A DNA stretch of 64,000 nucleotides from Shewanella avicenniae (GCF_017354945.1 NZ_CP071503.1:2914001-2978000), one strand, 5' to 3'; shown: positions 21,811 to 31,383, counted from the stretch's first letter. Notes: a model not told the origin generated them from the sequence alone. Numbers and translations: made by a program.

Positions 21811-24099
21811 TTACTTAACTGCACCCGCCATAAGCGGGGTTTGGGCCATTAATGCTTTAATGGTGGCAAGCGGATCGGATGGAATAGACAACTTCACCTC
21901 CTCGGTACTTGATACCCACTCATTTTCCCAAGTGATGAGCTGTTGCTGAACAGCTTGCTCATCAAACGGTACGCCTGATACAGCAGATTGCTTTAATGCT
22001 GCTAAATAAATTTGCCACCGAGGAAGATAAAAACCTGCATACATCCCTTGCCATGCCTTAGATGCGTAATCTTTCAACTTAGGCCCGCCCCATACGGTGA
22101 TCTGCTGTTTAGCATTACCGACATAGAGCAATTCTTCACTTGAAGACTCCGCATAGCTTCGAGCGTCATTAACCCAACTGTGAAGGGATTCTTGATGTAA
22201 CCCCATGAGGTCATCCAAGGTCTTGGTTAATGTGGTAATTTTTGCGACTAATTGGTCACCCGCAGCGATATCTCGCTGTTGGTAGGCAAGCATAGCCCTC
22301 TGCAACGCTTTATCGATATGCTGCGATACAGAATGCTTGGTAAAATCAACGAGGTCGTACATGTAAAGTGATGATGACTTATTAGCTTCAGCAACACTCA
22401 CTAGCAAATCAATTGCTTCATCAAGCGCTTTAAGATCACCTGGGTGTTCTTCAAAACGAAGCAACTCAATCGTTGGGCGTTTGAATAAAAGGTATGCCCC
22501 AGCAGAGCCTTCCCACCATCGTGTAGTCCAATACGGTGTTGAAAATACCGATTTATCCAACAGTGACCACGCGCGATCTACTTCTTCACTCTCAAAACCA
22601 TAACGCGCTTTGGTGTAGGTAGGTAACCATGACGCAGTATTCTGAGTCGTGGCTTTCCAAGGAAGATCAAACATGTATTCGTAAGCAACGGAATCGCTAT
22701 GAAGTCCTTCAGGGAAAACCCCGAAGCCTGTCAGTTGCCCAGCGTTGCTAGAGGCAAGCAGGTCTTTTACTTGTTGGCTGTAGAAGTCAAACGCGCCGTA
22801 AACGGGATCACTGCCACCGTAGTTGTGAATGAAACCGAAAATCCATGGCGTAGAGAAGAACCCATTTGCTCGTTGCCAAACATGAAAGCGGTCGTTACCA
22901 ATATCATGGATCATCACCTTATCGGATGGCACATTACTCAAGAAGGCTTTGATTGACTCAAGATCCCAAAACTCTTCGTCGGCACCAAACATCCATCCCT
23001 GCATTACCCAAGTCGCATTAGGCACCACCTGGTGGATTGACTCATAGATACTCTTTCCATATGCCGCAAGGTCTTCCGCACGGTGATCTTTCGAAACTGG
23101 AGGCAACATTTCATTAAAAGAATCAGAGAGGTAATACTGCTGCTCACCATATTCAGCGTTATATAATTCAATGAATCGTTTAGCAATTTTGGCAAACAAA
23201 GGATCTGCAGGATCTAGCCAATATGTTTCCTGTTCAAATCCAGTCCATTTTGGCATCGCTGATATTTTTGCATCAGGAAACATCGACACAAACTTCTTAG
23301 GCACATAGCCACCAAAAGCGGGAACCACTGGGTGCATTCCAAGTGATTTCATTCGAGTAATAATCTGCTTTTGGAGTTGATGCTTTTTGTTAATCCAAGA
23401 TTGAGGCAAAGGTCCTTTATGGCCTTCGATATTTCCCATCCGTTGCCATGGGGTGAAAGCTGGGCCAGAAAAGTAATGTTGGAGCTCTTCATCACTTACG
23501 CCGAATTCATTCCATAACTTTTGCCAAACATACTCTTGCCCTTCCATTGCAACAGGATTGTTGACCCCGTGAAGCGCCATCCAATCTAATTCTTTTTCCC
23601 AACGGTCCCAATTCCACCACGGCATGGTGTAACCATAGGCGCACACATTGAGATAGGCTCTTTGTAAGAAAAGAGATGTAACCTTTTCACCATGATAATC
23701 ATCAAATTTTTCTGGAAGTGCTACACGGCTGCCTTCCCAGCTTACCGACATTGCACCGATGCTCCGCAAATACTGGTAAGCGCCATAACTTAACGCCGTT
23801 GGTACGTTTGCAGTAACCGTTAGTTCACCATTCAGTGCTGAAATCTGGTACCAATCCTGCTGCTGATCTTTAACTAAAACGAAATGGATATTGTTAAGAG
23901 GATGATGACTAATACGTTCAAAAACATCGCGTACCGATGCGATATCATCTGGAATTACAGAAATTTGTGAGGACTGACTTGTAGAAGATTGTTGAGGCTG
24001 AACAGAAGAAACCGAAGAAGATTGGTCACATGCGGCTAATAAAAACACGGACAAAAAAAGAGTCTTCAGAGCTAACGGTTTTAGCGGAAAATTACGCAT
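21811..24099 (-). CDS. GH89 alpha-N-acetylglucosaminidase, lipoprotein
   Basis: 762 residues of the NAGLU family. The ATG at 24099 begins a lipoprotein signal (lipobox LLAAC followed by DQ), then a serine/glutamine-rich linker; the ATG at 24174 would add 25 residues before the signal and is rejected. NAGLU signatures: NVCAYGYTMPWWNWDRWEKE, MALHGVNNPVAMEGQEYVW, and VPAFGGYVPK. The two family glutamates are in FNEMLPP (Glu330) and FPEGL (Glu464), and FIHNYGG lies between them. It releases terminal alpha-linked GlcNAc, known substrates of the family being heparan sulfate ends and GlcNAc-alpha-1,4-Gal of class III mucins. It is anchored in the outer or inner membrane. Second gene of the operon, 118 nt after the TonB receptor with a hairpin in the gap. 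Confidence 0.95.
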   Translation of the reverse strand: MRNFPLKPLALKTLFLSVFLLAACDQSSSVSSVQPQQSSTSQSSQISVIPDDIASVRDVFERISHHPLNNIHFVLVKDQQQDWYQISALNGELTVTANVPTALSYGAYQYLRSIGAMSVSWEGSRVALPEKFDDYHGEKVTSLFLQRAYLNVCAYGYTMPWWNWDRWEKELDWMALHGVNNPVAMEGQEYVWQKLWNEFGVSDEELQHYFSGPAFTPWQRMGNIEGHKGPLPQSWINKKHQLQKQIITRMKSLGMHPVVPAFGGYVPKKFVSMFPDAKISAMPKWTGFEQETYWLDPADPLFAKIAKRFIELYNAEYGEQQYYLSDSFNEMLPPVSKDHRAEDLAAYGKSIYESIHQVVPNATWVMQGWMFGADEEFWDLESIKAFLSNVPSDKVMIHDIGNDRFHVWQRANGFFSTPWIFGFIHNYGGSDPVYGAFDFYSQQVKDLLASSNAGQLTGFGVFPEGLHSDSVAYEYMFDLPWKATTQNTASWLPTYTKARYGFESEEVDRAWSLLDKSVFSTPYWTTRWWEGSAGAYLLFKRPTIELLRFEEHPGDLKALDEAIDLLVSVAEANKSSSLYMYDLVDFTKHSVSQHIDKALQRAMLAYQQRDIAAGDQLVAKITTLTKTLDDLMGLHQESLHSWVNDARSYAESSSEELLYVGNAKQQITVWGGPKLKDYASKAWQGMYAGFYLPRWQIYLAALKQSAVSGVPFDEQAVQQQLITWENEWVSSTEEVKLSIPSDPLATIKALMAQTPLMAGAVK

Positions 24100-24165
24100 C
24101 AAAGAGGCCCTCAAATATACACCAGTTACTATCTTTGGGTTTGTAGAAATAGCCAAGATTAAATA

Positions 24166-24198
24166 AGGGTCCACAGTCAGATGACGTACTGGGACCCT
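24166..24198 (-). terminator. Attenuator-like hairpin between TonB receptor and GH89 genes
   Basis: AGGGTCC (24166-24172) with CAGT (24174-24177) pairs with ACTG (24188-24191) and GGACCCT (24192-24198). On the minus strand it is followed by TTATTTAAT, a weak T-rich tail. It would let the receptor be made in excess over the enzymes. Confidence 0.6.
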
Positions 24199-24217
24199 CT
24201 CTATTTAATGGCGGTTA

Positions 24218-26881
24218 TTAGAACGAGTATGTTGCATTCAGATAGTAGCTACGGCCAATAACACTGGTCGTTTGCCATACATGAGCACTGTCTGAGCGAA
24301 ATGCGGTTTCATCATTACCGGTAATGTTCAACGCACCTAAGCGAACACTGAGGTTATCAGTCGCATTCCAGCCCAATAACATATCGATCTGATTACGACC
24401 ATCGACTACACGACCTTCCCGAGCAAAGAATGAGTCAGTGTTGTCTTGGACATATGGACTACGATGGTTCAAAGAAACTCGAGCACTAAAGGCTTCATTT
24501 TCCCAATACCCAGTTAAGTTCCAAGTTTGTTCAGATGAGTTTGTTAAGGTGTAACCTTCACTATCACCAACATAAATGCGAGTGTAGTTAGCACTGATAC
24601 CGAAACCTTCTAGCGGCAAAAATTGGTCTAAACCTTGGTTCCAAGCGACTTCATAACCTTTAATGTTCAGCGTTGAATCATCGTTATAGGTGGTCATGAT
24701 TTCATAGATGTTGCCAGAGGCATCTACACAGTTTTCACCGTTATTACTTAACGGTGTGCCGTTGTAATCAGCAGGACAGGTATATTCTGAAACTGTACCG
24801 TTACGGATCCCTTTCCAGAAACCACTGATAGTAAGTGAATCACCTTCTCCGTAGTACCATTCCCAGCCCAAATCCACTTGGTTCGCGGTCATCGCTTTCA
24901 TATCGGGTTGTCCCAAATTAATCGCGTATGTACGAGTACCTTCCGAGTTAGCGCCAGAACTTTCAGACGCCGCGAGCTGGGTATCACCGGTGATGATAGG
25001 TCTAACAAGCACTTTTGCGGCAGCGAAGCGAATGAGCATCTCTTCATTCAACTCCATAGACACGTTTAAGCTAGGCAGGAAATTGCTGTAATCATAGCTT
25101 GTAGTGTACGAGCCCAAAACTTCGCGAATGTCTTCGTTGGTTGGGTGCTGCTCGCCGGTCAAGAATGTATTGAGATCTCGACTCGTTCTTTCATAACGAC
25201 CACCCACGTTACCGCGGATCGGAAAATCACCGATTTCAGATTGGAAATCCAATTTTAGGTATGCAGACCAGATGTCGCGGTCTATTGAGTAGCTGCTCTG
25301 TGCGGCGAATAACGTTGGGATGGTAACGCCTTCGGCAACCAGTGCATCTTTATAAGCTTGGATATCTGGGATGGCCCAGCTATGAGGAATTGAGTATTGG
25401 TTATCTAAGAAACCTGAAACCATGCCATATGAGTCTTCAAATGGTGGTAAATCTTCGGGCGCTGCATCACCGATGGTGATCCGGTCAGTACGCCAAACAT
25501 TTCGATCAAATGTTTCATGGCGGAATTTGCTGCCGAACGATACTGCACTGAAGAAACCGTCAAAGGTGCGTTTGATATCCAATTGAGCAGAGCTCTCTTT
25601 TGACTCCATGATACGAGTCGCACCGTTAGGATATTCGTTACGGATCAGATTTTCCTGAGCCCAAGTAGACGGATCACTGAGATCGGTTCCACCAAGTGAC
25701 ATGTAAACATCGTCAGGATTTGAAATATCGAGATCTGCTGAAAGGTAAGTCGCTAGAATGACAGCGTCTTCAACCTGGGTTGCTTTGCCCGTGGTATAGT
25801 TCAGTACGCCAGAAATAGTCCAGTTATCAAGTTCGTATTTGCCCTGTAGGGTATAGCCCTGACTTACGGCATCTTTATCTTCTAGCTGACGGTTGTTTTC
25901 AGCCCAAATATTTGAAGTCGAGACATTGGTAAAAACACCATCTGTGTCAGCACTATTGGCGAAGGTATAATCACGATCAAAGCCAAATACTAATTGGTTC
26001 AAATCTTGTTTGGTTTTGTCTTGAGCGTAAACAGCTGTGAACTTCCCTTCAAAGCTGTCTGTTGGACGCCACTGGAAGGCACCGTTATACAGGTAGCGCT
26101 TCGTCTCACGATCTATTCGACGGTCACGAGGACGGCGAGGCAACTCAGTACCATCTTCATTTTCAAACCAACGGTCAATCCAGAAGTTATCTACACGGTC
26201 ATCTAACTCTTGATAACCAGCGTTCAAAAATACCCCCACAGTGCTATCAAGAAACTGATCAATGTAAGTGACGGTTCCTTTAGGGGTAACATCTCCCGTT
26301 GGAGAAAATTCAGAATATTGCCCTTTTGCAGACACTAACAGTTTACGCTCATCATAAGAGAGAGGATTAGCCGTATCGATATTGATGGTACCGGACAAGC
26401 CACCTGCGTCCATATCTGCTGTTGGCGATTTTACTACCGAAATATTTGATGCTAATTCAGATTGAATGATGTCGAAACGAAAGCCGCTAGTGAAGTCTGC
26501 GCTGTTAAAACTCTGCCCGTTTACGGTTGTACGAGCGTACTGAGCCCCTAAACCACGAACACTGATGGTAGAACCGCGACCGTTAACGTTAGAGATCTGC
26601 ACACCAGGAATACGTTGAATCGCTTCAGCAATGTTTTCTGTTGGAAATTTACCAATGTCCTCAGACGTAATGACATCCGCTACGCGGTCATCTTCTCGTT
26701 TTAAATCGGCAGCGGCAGCTAAGCTCGCTCGATATGTAACCGCGATACGTTCAATTTGTTCTTCTGCTGCGGGTTCATTGGCCTCTTCTGCATAAGCAAA
26801 CGGCATAACACCTAATGCGCATAGAACCGCACTAGCAAGGATTGTGTGCTTGGGGGGAGCAAATTTTAATAGCTTAGTCAT
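24218..26881 (-). CDS. TonB-dependent receptor for oligosaccharide uptake
   Basis: 887 residues. A signal peptide (…CALGVMPFAYA) is followed by a plug domain (VADVITSEDIGKFPTENIAE, IQRIPGVQISNVNGRG, ISVRGLGAQYARTTVNGQSF) and a 22-strand barrel ending in an aromatic C terminus (YYLNATYSF). The plug pattern belongs to the group of receptors used by Alteromonadales, Xanthomonas and Caulobacter for carbohydrates, not to siderophore receptors. The ligand is inferred to be an alpha-GlcNAc-containing oligosaccharide. It is the first gene of the GH89/LacZ/GH43 operon, and a NagR-type operator lies 129 bp upstream. A GGTGAA-TTT-TTCACC inverted repeat (26970-26984) lies in its leader. Confidence 0.93.
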   Translation of the reverse strand: MTKLLKFAPPKHTILASAVLCALGVMPFAYAEEANEPAAEEQIERIAVTYRASLAAAADLKREDDRVADVITSEDIGKFPTENIAEAIQRIPGVQISNVNGRGSTISVRGLGAQYARTTVNGQSFNSADFTSGFRFDIIQSELASNISVVKSPTADMDAGGLSGTINIDTANPLSYDERKLLVSAKGQYSEFSPTGDVTPKGTVTYIDQFLDSTVGVFLNAGYQELDDRVDNFWIDRWFENEDGTELPRRPRDRRIDRETKRYLYNGAFQWRPTDSFEGKFTAVYAQDKTKQDLNQLVFGFDRDYTFANSADTDGVFTNVSTSNIWAENNRQLEDKDAVSQGYTLQGKYELDNWTISGVLNYTTGKATQVEDAVILATYLSADLDISNPDDVYMSLGGTDLSDPSTWAQENLIRNEYPNGATRIMESKESSAQLDIKRTFDGFFSAVSFGSKFRHETFDRNVWRTDRITIGDAAPEDLPPFEDSYGMVSGFLDNQYSIPHSWAIPDIQAYKDALVAEGVTIPTLFAAQSSYSIDRDIWSAYLKLDFQSEIGDFPIRGNVGGRYERTSRDLNTFLTGEQHPTNEDIREVLGSYTTSYDYSNFLPSLNVSMELNEEMLIRFAAAKVLVRPIITGDTQLAASESSGANSEGTRTYAINLGQPDMKAMTANQVDLGWEWYYGEGDSLTISGFWKGIRNGTVSEYTCPADYNGTPLSNNGENCVDASGNIYEIMTTYNDDSTLNIKGYEVAWNQGLDQFLPLEGFGISANYTRIYVGDSEGYTLTNSSEQTWNLTGYWENEAFSARVSLNHRSPYVQDNTDSFFAREGRVVDGRNQIDMLLGWNATDNLSVRLGALNITGNDETAFRSDSAHVWQTTSVIGRSYYLNATYSF

Positions 26882-27009
26882 ACGTCCTACCTGCCTTACG
26901 AGAATTGTTTTGTTAACGAATCAACCACTGTCGAGATAGCTGAAAATGCAATATCTGTTTTGTTGTTAAGGTGAATTTTTCACCATTGCATCCTGACGCT
27001 AACATTTCG

Positions 27010-27026
27010 ATGTCAACGTTGTCAAT
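27010..27026 (-). promoter_or_regulatory. NagR operator before the TonB receptor operon
   Basis: On the minus strand it reads ATTGACAACGTTGACAT, a LacI-type dyad centred on AACGTT. It is identical, in opposite orientation, to the site at 28291-28307. TTGACA inside it could double as a -35 box. It lies between the nagR stop and the receptor start. Confidence 0.8.
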
Positions 27027-27136
27027 TTAGATTGTGAAAAAATTGTGTAGATTCTTTACGGCATGTTTGAGACTTCGTTGCAAATGATGAGCACTGCTGG
27101 GCATTAGCAGGCTAAAACAGGTAAACGAAACAAATT

Positions 27137-28171
27137 TTATGCGGTTAGGGCTTTTGCGGCAGAATCTCTAATTAATAATTTCGGACAAAAACCTACTGAC
27201 TCAACGGCTTTTTCATCCTGCATCATTGAAATTACCAGTGAAGCAGCACTCGCTGCTATGTTGAAATTCGGTTGATCTATCGTTGTCAGATGCGGCCATG
27301 TCTGCACCGAGAACGGGCTGTTCTCAAACCCTACGATAGAAATATCTTCAGGTACTCTCAGATTTTTTAATCTCGCCATAAAGACCGCGCCCGCGGCAAT
27401 TTCATCGTTACAGGCAAAGATTGCAGTGGGCGACGTGGTTTGATTTTCAAGCAAATCTTTGGTCATATTCATACCTGATTCAAAAGTGAATTCACCTTGT
27501 AAAATCAGGTTCTTATCAACAGCAACACCCGCTTTTTCATGTGCTAGTTGATAGCCTTGCAAACGTCCTCGGCTGGACTCGTGCTCAGGATTGTAACCAA
27601 GGAATGCGATGCGTTTGTGTCCCAATGAAATCAGGTATTGGCTAATTTCTTCGCCAGCAGCCTTGTCATCGACATAAATCACCGGCGCAAGCTCATCAGG
27701 CTCTTCACTGCCCGACAGAATTCTCACAACCTTCGCACCTTGGTTAATCAGAAAAGACACCAAGGCTCGGTTTTCAGAAAGTGGAGGCGTTAAAATGACA
27801 CCGCCAATTTGATTTGAACCGATCATCGCAGCTAATTCTTTACCAACATCTTCTGCTTTCGAATTGGTTGGTCTAATAACAAGTTCAAAACCTTGCTTCC
27901 TACACTCAGAAATAATGCCGTTTTGCATTTGGATCACATAATGGCTGTTCGGATTATCATAAACAAAAGCCAGTGAAAACGGCGACTTACGCATAATTCT
28001 AGCAGTGTGATTAGGCTGATAATTAAGCTTTTTAATGCAATCGTTTACTTTTTCTCGGACAGCATCACTGACACTAGCTTCGTTGTTTACGACGCGAGAA
28101 ACGGTTTTAAAAGAAACGCCGGCTAGTTTTGCCACGTCTTTTATAGTCGGCTTTTTCGTGCTTAATGCCAT
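27137..28171 (-). CDS. nagR: LacI-family regulator of GlcNAc use (NagR)
   Basis: 344 residues. The N-terminal LacI helix-turn-helix (IKDVAKLAGVSFKTVSRVVN, about residues 9-28) is followed by the hinge and a periplasmic-binding-like ligand domain (FAYDNPNSHYVIQMQNGI, later TTIDQPNFNIAASAASL). The ATG at 28171 begins MALSTKKPTIKDVA; the upstream ATG at 28246 would add an unlikely 25-residue tail. No strong ribosome site is seen at either. Position and operators fit NagR of Shewanella, which represses GlcNAc genes and is relieved by a GlcNAc pathway intermediate (known for that family, assumed here). It lies between the two operons it probably controls and shares a 181-bp divergent region with nagX. 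Confidence 0.88.
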   Translation of the reverse strand: MALSTKKPTIKDVAKLAGVSFKTVSRVVNNEASVSDAVREKVNDCIKKLNYQPNHTARIMRKSPFSLAFVYDNPNSHYVIQMQNGIISECRKQGFELVIRPTNSKAEDVGKELAAMIGSNQIGGVILTPPLSENRALVSFLINQGAKVVRILSGSEEPDELAPVIYVDDKAAGEEISQYLISLGHKRIAFLGYNPEHESSRGRLQGYQLAHEKAGVAVDKNLILQGEFTFESGMNMTKDLLENQTTSPTAIFACNDEIAAGAVFMARLKNLRVPEDISIVGFENSPFSVQTWPHLTTIDQPNFNIAASAASLVISMMQDEKAVESVGFCPKLLIRDSAAKALTA

Positions 28172-28290
28172 GATTTTTATGTACCTATTGCTGATATTTG
28201 GCCAGCATACGGTGAATATCGCCCCTCCGCAACTCAGCCAAATCACTTATGAACGTTATTTCCATTAGAGTTTAACTTTACCACCTCTGT

Positions 28291-28307
28291 ATTGACAACG
28301 TTGACAT
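28291..28307 (+). promoter_or_regulatory. NagR operator before nagX
   Basis: ATTGACAACGTTGACAT lies 46 bp before the nagX start, in the nagR-nagX divergent region. The first TTGACA (28292-28297) with TATGTT (28316-28321, 18-bp spacer) makes a plausible sigma-70 promoter, so bound repressor would cover the -35 box. Confidence 0.82.
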
Positions 28308-28352
28308 ATTGCCATTATGTTAATGGGAAATGGTTAAAAAGAAATCATCAAT

Positions 28353-29429
28353 ATGACTGTTCAAAATACAAAAAAGCGCCTGATGGCTTTAGACATTTTC
28401 CGAGGGCTAACCATGATGGCGATGATTATCGTCAATAGCCCAGATACCTTTGGAGAGTTATCTCACGCCTATTGGATTGGGGTTAATTTTGCTGACTTGA
28501 TCTTCCCCTTCTTCATTTTGATTGTCGGCGTATCCATCAGCCTAGGATTCAGAAATGTCGACAAACAGAATTTAGCGCCAGTCACCCAAAAAATCCTAAA
28601 ACGTACCGTCATCATGTTTGCCATAGGCATGGTTGTGAACCTGTTTTATACCCATTTTGAACAAATCCGCGTACTTGGCGTTTTGCAACGAATTGCGTTG
28701 GTCTACTGTGCCTGCTGCTTCTTAACAATCTATTGCAGCACCAGACAATTAGTAAAACTTGGGGCGGCCATTCTATTCACGTATTGGATTTTTATTTTGA
28801 TCGTTCCAGCACCCGGTCTTGAAGCAGGTCAATTAGAGCGAGGCAAAAACATCATTAACTGGTTCGATCAATTTATGCCTGGAATGTTGTGGCGAGGCGA
28901 CTGGGATCCTGAAGGACTTCTCAGCACATTCCCAGCAATTGTCACTGGGATCATTGGCGTTCTGATGGGACGGATTGTGATGAGCAAAGAATCACTCACT
29001 CACCAAGTTATGCAACTTTTCCTTTTAGGCTTCGGATTGTTTTGCCTAGGGTGTATTTGGAGCTTGGCATTCCCAATGATTAAGCAAATATGGAGCAGCA
29101 CATTTGTACTCGTCACAGGTGGGCTTGGTGCAATGAGTCTCGCCGCCATTGTTTGGTACACCGACATGCGAAGCTTTCGTTGGGGCACTTACCTTCCCCT
29201 AGTGTTCGGAGCAAATGCAATCTCCGCCTACGTTATCCATGTTGTTATAGAAAAAATCTTGGACTGGAAAATCGGCAATCAGTCTGTTCACGACAGTTAT
29301 GTGGCAGCAATGTCATCGGCCGGATTCAGTGAGATAACGAGTATTACACTGTGGGTCATCGTGTTCTTTGCTGTATGCACAGTTCCTGTGTGGTGGCTAT
29401 ATCACAAAAAAATCTTCATCAAGATCTAA
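28353..29429 (+). CDS. nagX: NagX, HGSNAT-like membrane acyltransferase-family protein
   Basis: 358 residues with about ten membrane segments, beginning with MALDIFRGLTMMAMIIVN. This is the DUF5009/DUF1624 family, to which human heparan-alpha-glucosaminide N-acetyltransferase (HGSNAT) also belongs. The segment LSHAYWIGVNFADLIFPFF (His38) resembles the active-site histidine region of HGSNAT, from memory. In Shewanella, nagX is a conserved member of the GlcNAc regulon whose role is unsettled: inner-membrane passage or acetyl transfer to glucosamine. It is the first gene of the nagXKBAP operon and is controlled by the operator at 28291. Confidence 0.88.
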   Translation: MTVQNTKKRLMALDIFRGLTMMAMIIVNSPDTFGELSHAYWIGVNFADLIFPFFILIVGVSISLGFRNVDKQNLAPVTQKILKRTVIMFAIGMVVNLFYTHFEQIRVLGVLQRIALVYCACCFLTIYCSTRQLVKLGAAILFTYWIFILIVPAPGLEAGQLERGKNIINWFDQFMPGMLWRGDWDPEGLLSTFPAIVTGIIGVLMGRIVMSKESLTHQVMQLFLLGFGLFCLGCIWSLAFPMIKQIWSSTFVLVTGGLGAMSLAAIVWYTDMRSFRWGTYLPLVFGANAISAYVIHVVIEKILDWKIGNQSVHDSYVAAMSSAGFSEITSITLWVIVFFAVCTVPVWWLYHKKIFIKI

Positions 29430-29493
29430 TGGCGAGCTGTAAACGAATTCAATTTAAGTACCGATGTAGGTGCAAAGATAGTAAGGGTTGTTG

Positions 29494-30375
29494 ATGAAGT
29501 ACGAACTATACCTCGGCATCGATGGTGGTGGCAGTAAGTGTAAAGCTAGGTTAGAGCTAGAGAACGGTGAACTCCTTGGTGAAGGTGTTTCTGGCCCAGC
29601 TAACCCAGTTCACAATTCAGAATTGGCGTTTCAATCGATTGTAGAAGCAAGTGTCATTGCCCTAACGAATGCAGGCTTCTCTCCAGATGTATTAGGACGA
29701 GTAAACACGGTAATGGGACTTGCGGGCGTAAACATCCCTAAATACCACGCAATTGTAGAAGCTTGGAAGCATCCGTTTGGAAATTGCCTGATCACTACGG
29801 ACCTGCATATCGCTTGTCTTGGCGCTCACGCGGGAAGTGAGGGAGCCATTGTTATCACCGGAACTGGCAGCTCAGCCTTTACGAGCATCAACGGCGTACA
29901 AACGATGCTGGGTGGACATGGTTTTCCACTTGGCGATAAAGCGGGTGGCGCTTGGTTAGGTTGGAAAGCATTGTCAGCCGTGTTGGACGGATTTGATGGA
30001 TTAATGTCGCGAAACGACCTGTTTGAGCGTGTTTGCAATCAGCTGCAAATATCTTCAAGCAATGAACTTGTGACTCAAGCCTTACATTTTTTACCGCGAG
30101 ATTACGCTGCAATCGCACCTTTGGTGCTTGATGCTGCGAAGGCGGGGGATGAAATTGCCATCAGCATCATGAATGAAGGAGCTCATTACCTTCAATCATT
30201 GCTCAACCGATTACATGAACTTCAACCAAAACGGATATCCGTCATCGGCGGCTTAGCGAGCCGTTGGTTAGATTGGCTTCCAAGTGAAACCAAAAGTTTT
30301 CTTAATTCGCCACTTTGTTCACCTGAATACGGAGCGGTCGCTCTGGCGAAACAGCAGTTTAAGGATCCCCAATGA
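29494..30375 (+). CDS. nagK: N-acetylglucosamine kinase (BadF/BadG type)
   Basis: 293 residues of the ASKHA ATPase fold: LGIDGGGSKCKARL (phosphate loop), VNTVMGLAGVN, then VITGTGSSAF and LGGHGFPLGDKAGGAWLG. This is the eukaryotic-like GlcNAc kinase used by Shewanella in place of E. coli NagK or the PTS. It phosphorylates cytoplasmic GlcNAc to GlcNAc-6-phosphate. The ATG at 29494 is preferred over a TTG at 29488, with TAAGGG 6 nt upstream. Its stop overlaps the start of the next gene (ATGA), so translation is coupled. Confidence 0.92.
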   Translation: MKYELYLGIDGGGSKCKARLELENGELLGEGVSGPANPVHNSELAFQSIVEASVIALTNAGFSPDVLGRVNTVMGLAGVNIPKYHAIVEAWKHPFGNCLITTDLHIACLGAHAGSEGAIVITGTGSSAFTSINGVQTMLGGHGFPLGDKAGGAWLGWKALSAVLDGFDGLMSRNDLFERVCNQLQISSSNELVTQALHFLPRDYAAIAPLVLDAAKAGDEIAISIMNEGAHYLQSLLNRLHELQPKRISVIGGLASRWLDWLPSETKSFLNSPLCSPEYGAVALAKQQFKDPQ

Positions 30376-31376
30376 GTCAGTCAAAAACTAGAATGGCAGT
30401 TGAAGCAAGCGAAACGCCGAACGTCGTTAGATTGCAGCAAACAAAAAACAACGATCAATACCAAGTGATTGCCGAACATATCAGCCGTTGGCAACCAGAA
30501 TTCGTATACATGATTGGTCGTGGAACATCTGATCACGCTGGGGTATTCGCAAAATACCTTATCGAAACAGAATTAGGTTTACCGGTTTGCCATGCGGCAC
30601 CGTCAGTAAACAGTGTGTTTGGTAAGCAACTTAATCTCAGAAAGGCCCTCGTGATTGTAATTTCGCAATCAGGTAAGAGCCCAGACATCATTGCTCAAAC
30701 TCAAATGGCAAAGGCAGCAGGAGCACTGTGTATCGCATTAGTCAACGATGTGTCACCTAAGCTGATGGAGCTTGTCGATTATTTTGTACCACTGCATGCT
30801 GGTCCAGAACTGGCTGTAGCCGCGACCAAAAGTTATTTAGCAACATTAAGCGCCCTACTTTCAATTGTGGCGTATACCAAAAAAGACAATGAGCTGAAAA
30901 ATGCGCTCACCGACCTTCCTCAACTGCTCACAGAAACAATTGCTCGTGCGCCACAGTTATCCGCAGACGAAATTGCCAAGCTGGAGCGCTGTGTTGTGCT
31001 GGGAAGAGGATTTGGCTACGCCATTGCAAGAGAGGTCGCTTTGAAGATGAAAGAAGTTTGTCGAGTACAAGCTGAAGCCTTTAGTAGCGCTGAGTTTTTA
31101 CACGGACCGATTTCACTTCTCAATCGTGGATTAACGCTGTTAGATATTTCCATTCCCGATGCTACGACCCCCTACCATGTCGCACAAATTGAGGAAGTCA
31201 AACAGCGCGGTGGCCATGTTATGCCAATGAGCTGGTCATTTGATCGAATACCTCCGTTACTCGTCCCCCTTCTGATTATGCAGCGATTCTATTTAGATAT
31301 TGAGCTCGCAGCAGCGGCAATGGGGTTAGATCCTGATAAACCTCAGGGACTAAAAAAAGTAACCGAGACTGTATAG
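30372..31376 (+). CDS. nagB: Glucosamine-6-phosphate deaminase, SIS type (NagB-II)
   Basis: 334 residues with two sugar-isomerase (SIS) domains: MIGRGTSDHAGVFAKYLIE and VIVISQSGKSPDIIAQT in the first, LGRGFGYAIAREVALKMKEV and AEAFSSAEFLHGP in the second. It resembles the isomerase half of GlmS and lacks the glutaminase domain, as in the alternative NagB-II of Shewanella. It converts glucosamine-6-phosphate to fructose-6-phosphate and ammonia. It overlaps nagK by 4 nt and precedes nagA by 7 nt. Confidence 0.92.
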   Translation: MSQSKTRMAVEASETPNVVRLQQTKNNDQYQVIAEHISRWQPEFVYMIGRGTSDHAGVFAKYLIETELGLPVCHAAPSVNSVFGKQLNLRKALVIVISQSGKSPDIIAQTQMAKAAGALCIALVNDVSPKLMELVDYFVPLHAGPELAVAATKSYLATLSALLSIVAYTKKDNELKNALTDLPQLLTETIARAPQLSADEIAKLERCVVLGRGFGYAIAREVALKMKEVCRVQAEAFSSAEFLHGPISLLNRGLTLLDISIPDATTPYHVAQIEEVKQRGGHVMPMSWSFDRIPPLLVPLLIMQRFYLDIELAAAAMGLDPDKPQGLKKVTETV

Positions 31377-31383
31377 GACAATT

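Noticed and set aside
21811..26881. Heparan sulfate utilisation locus
   Set aside because: GH89 is present, but there is no heparinase, sulfatase or certain glucuronidase in the operon, and beta-galactosidase and GH43 do not fit heparan sulfate.
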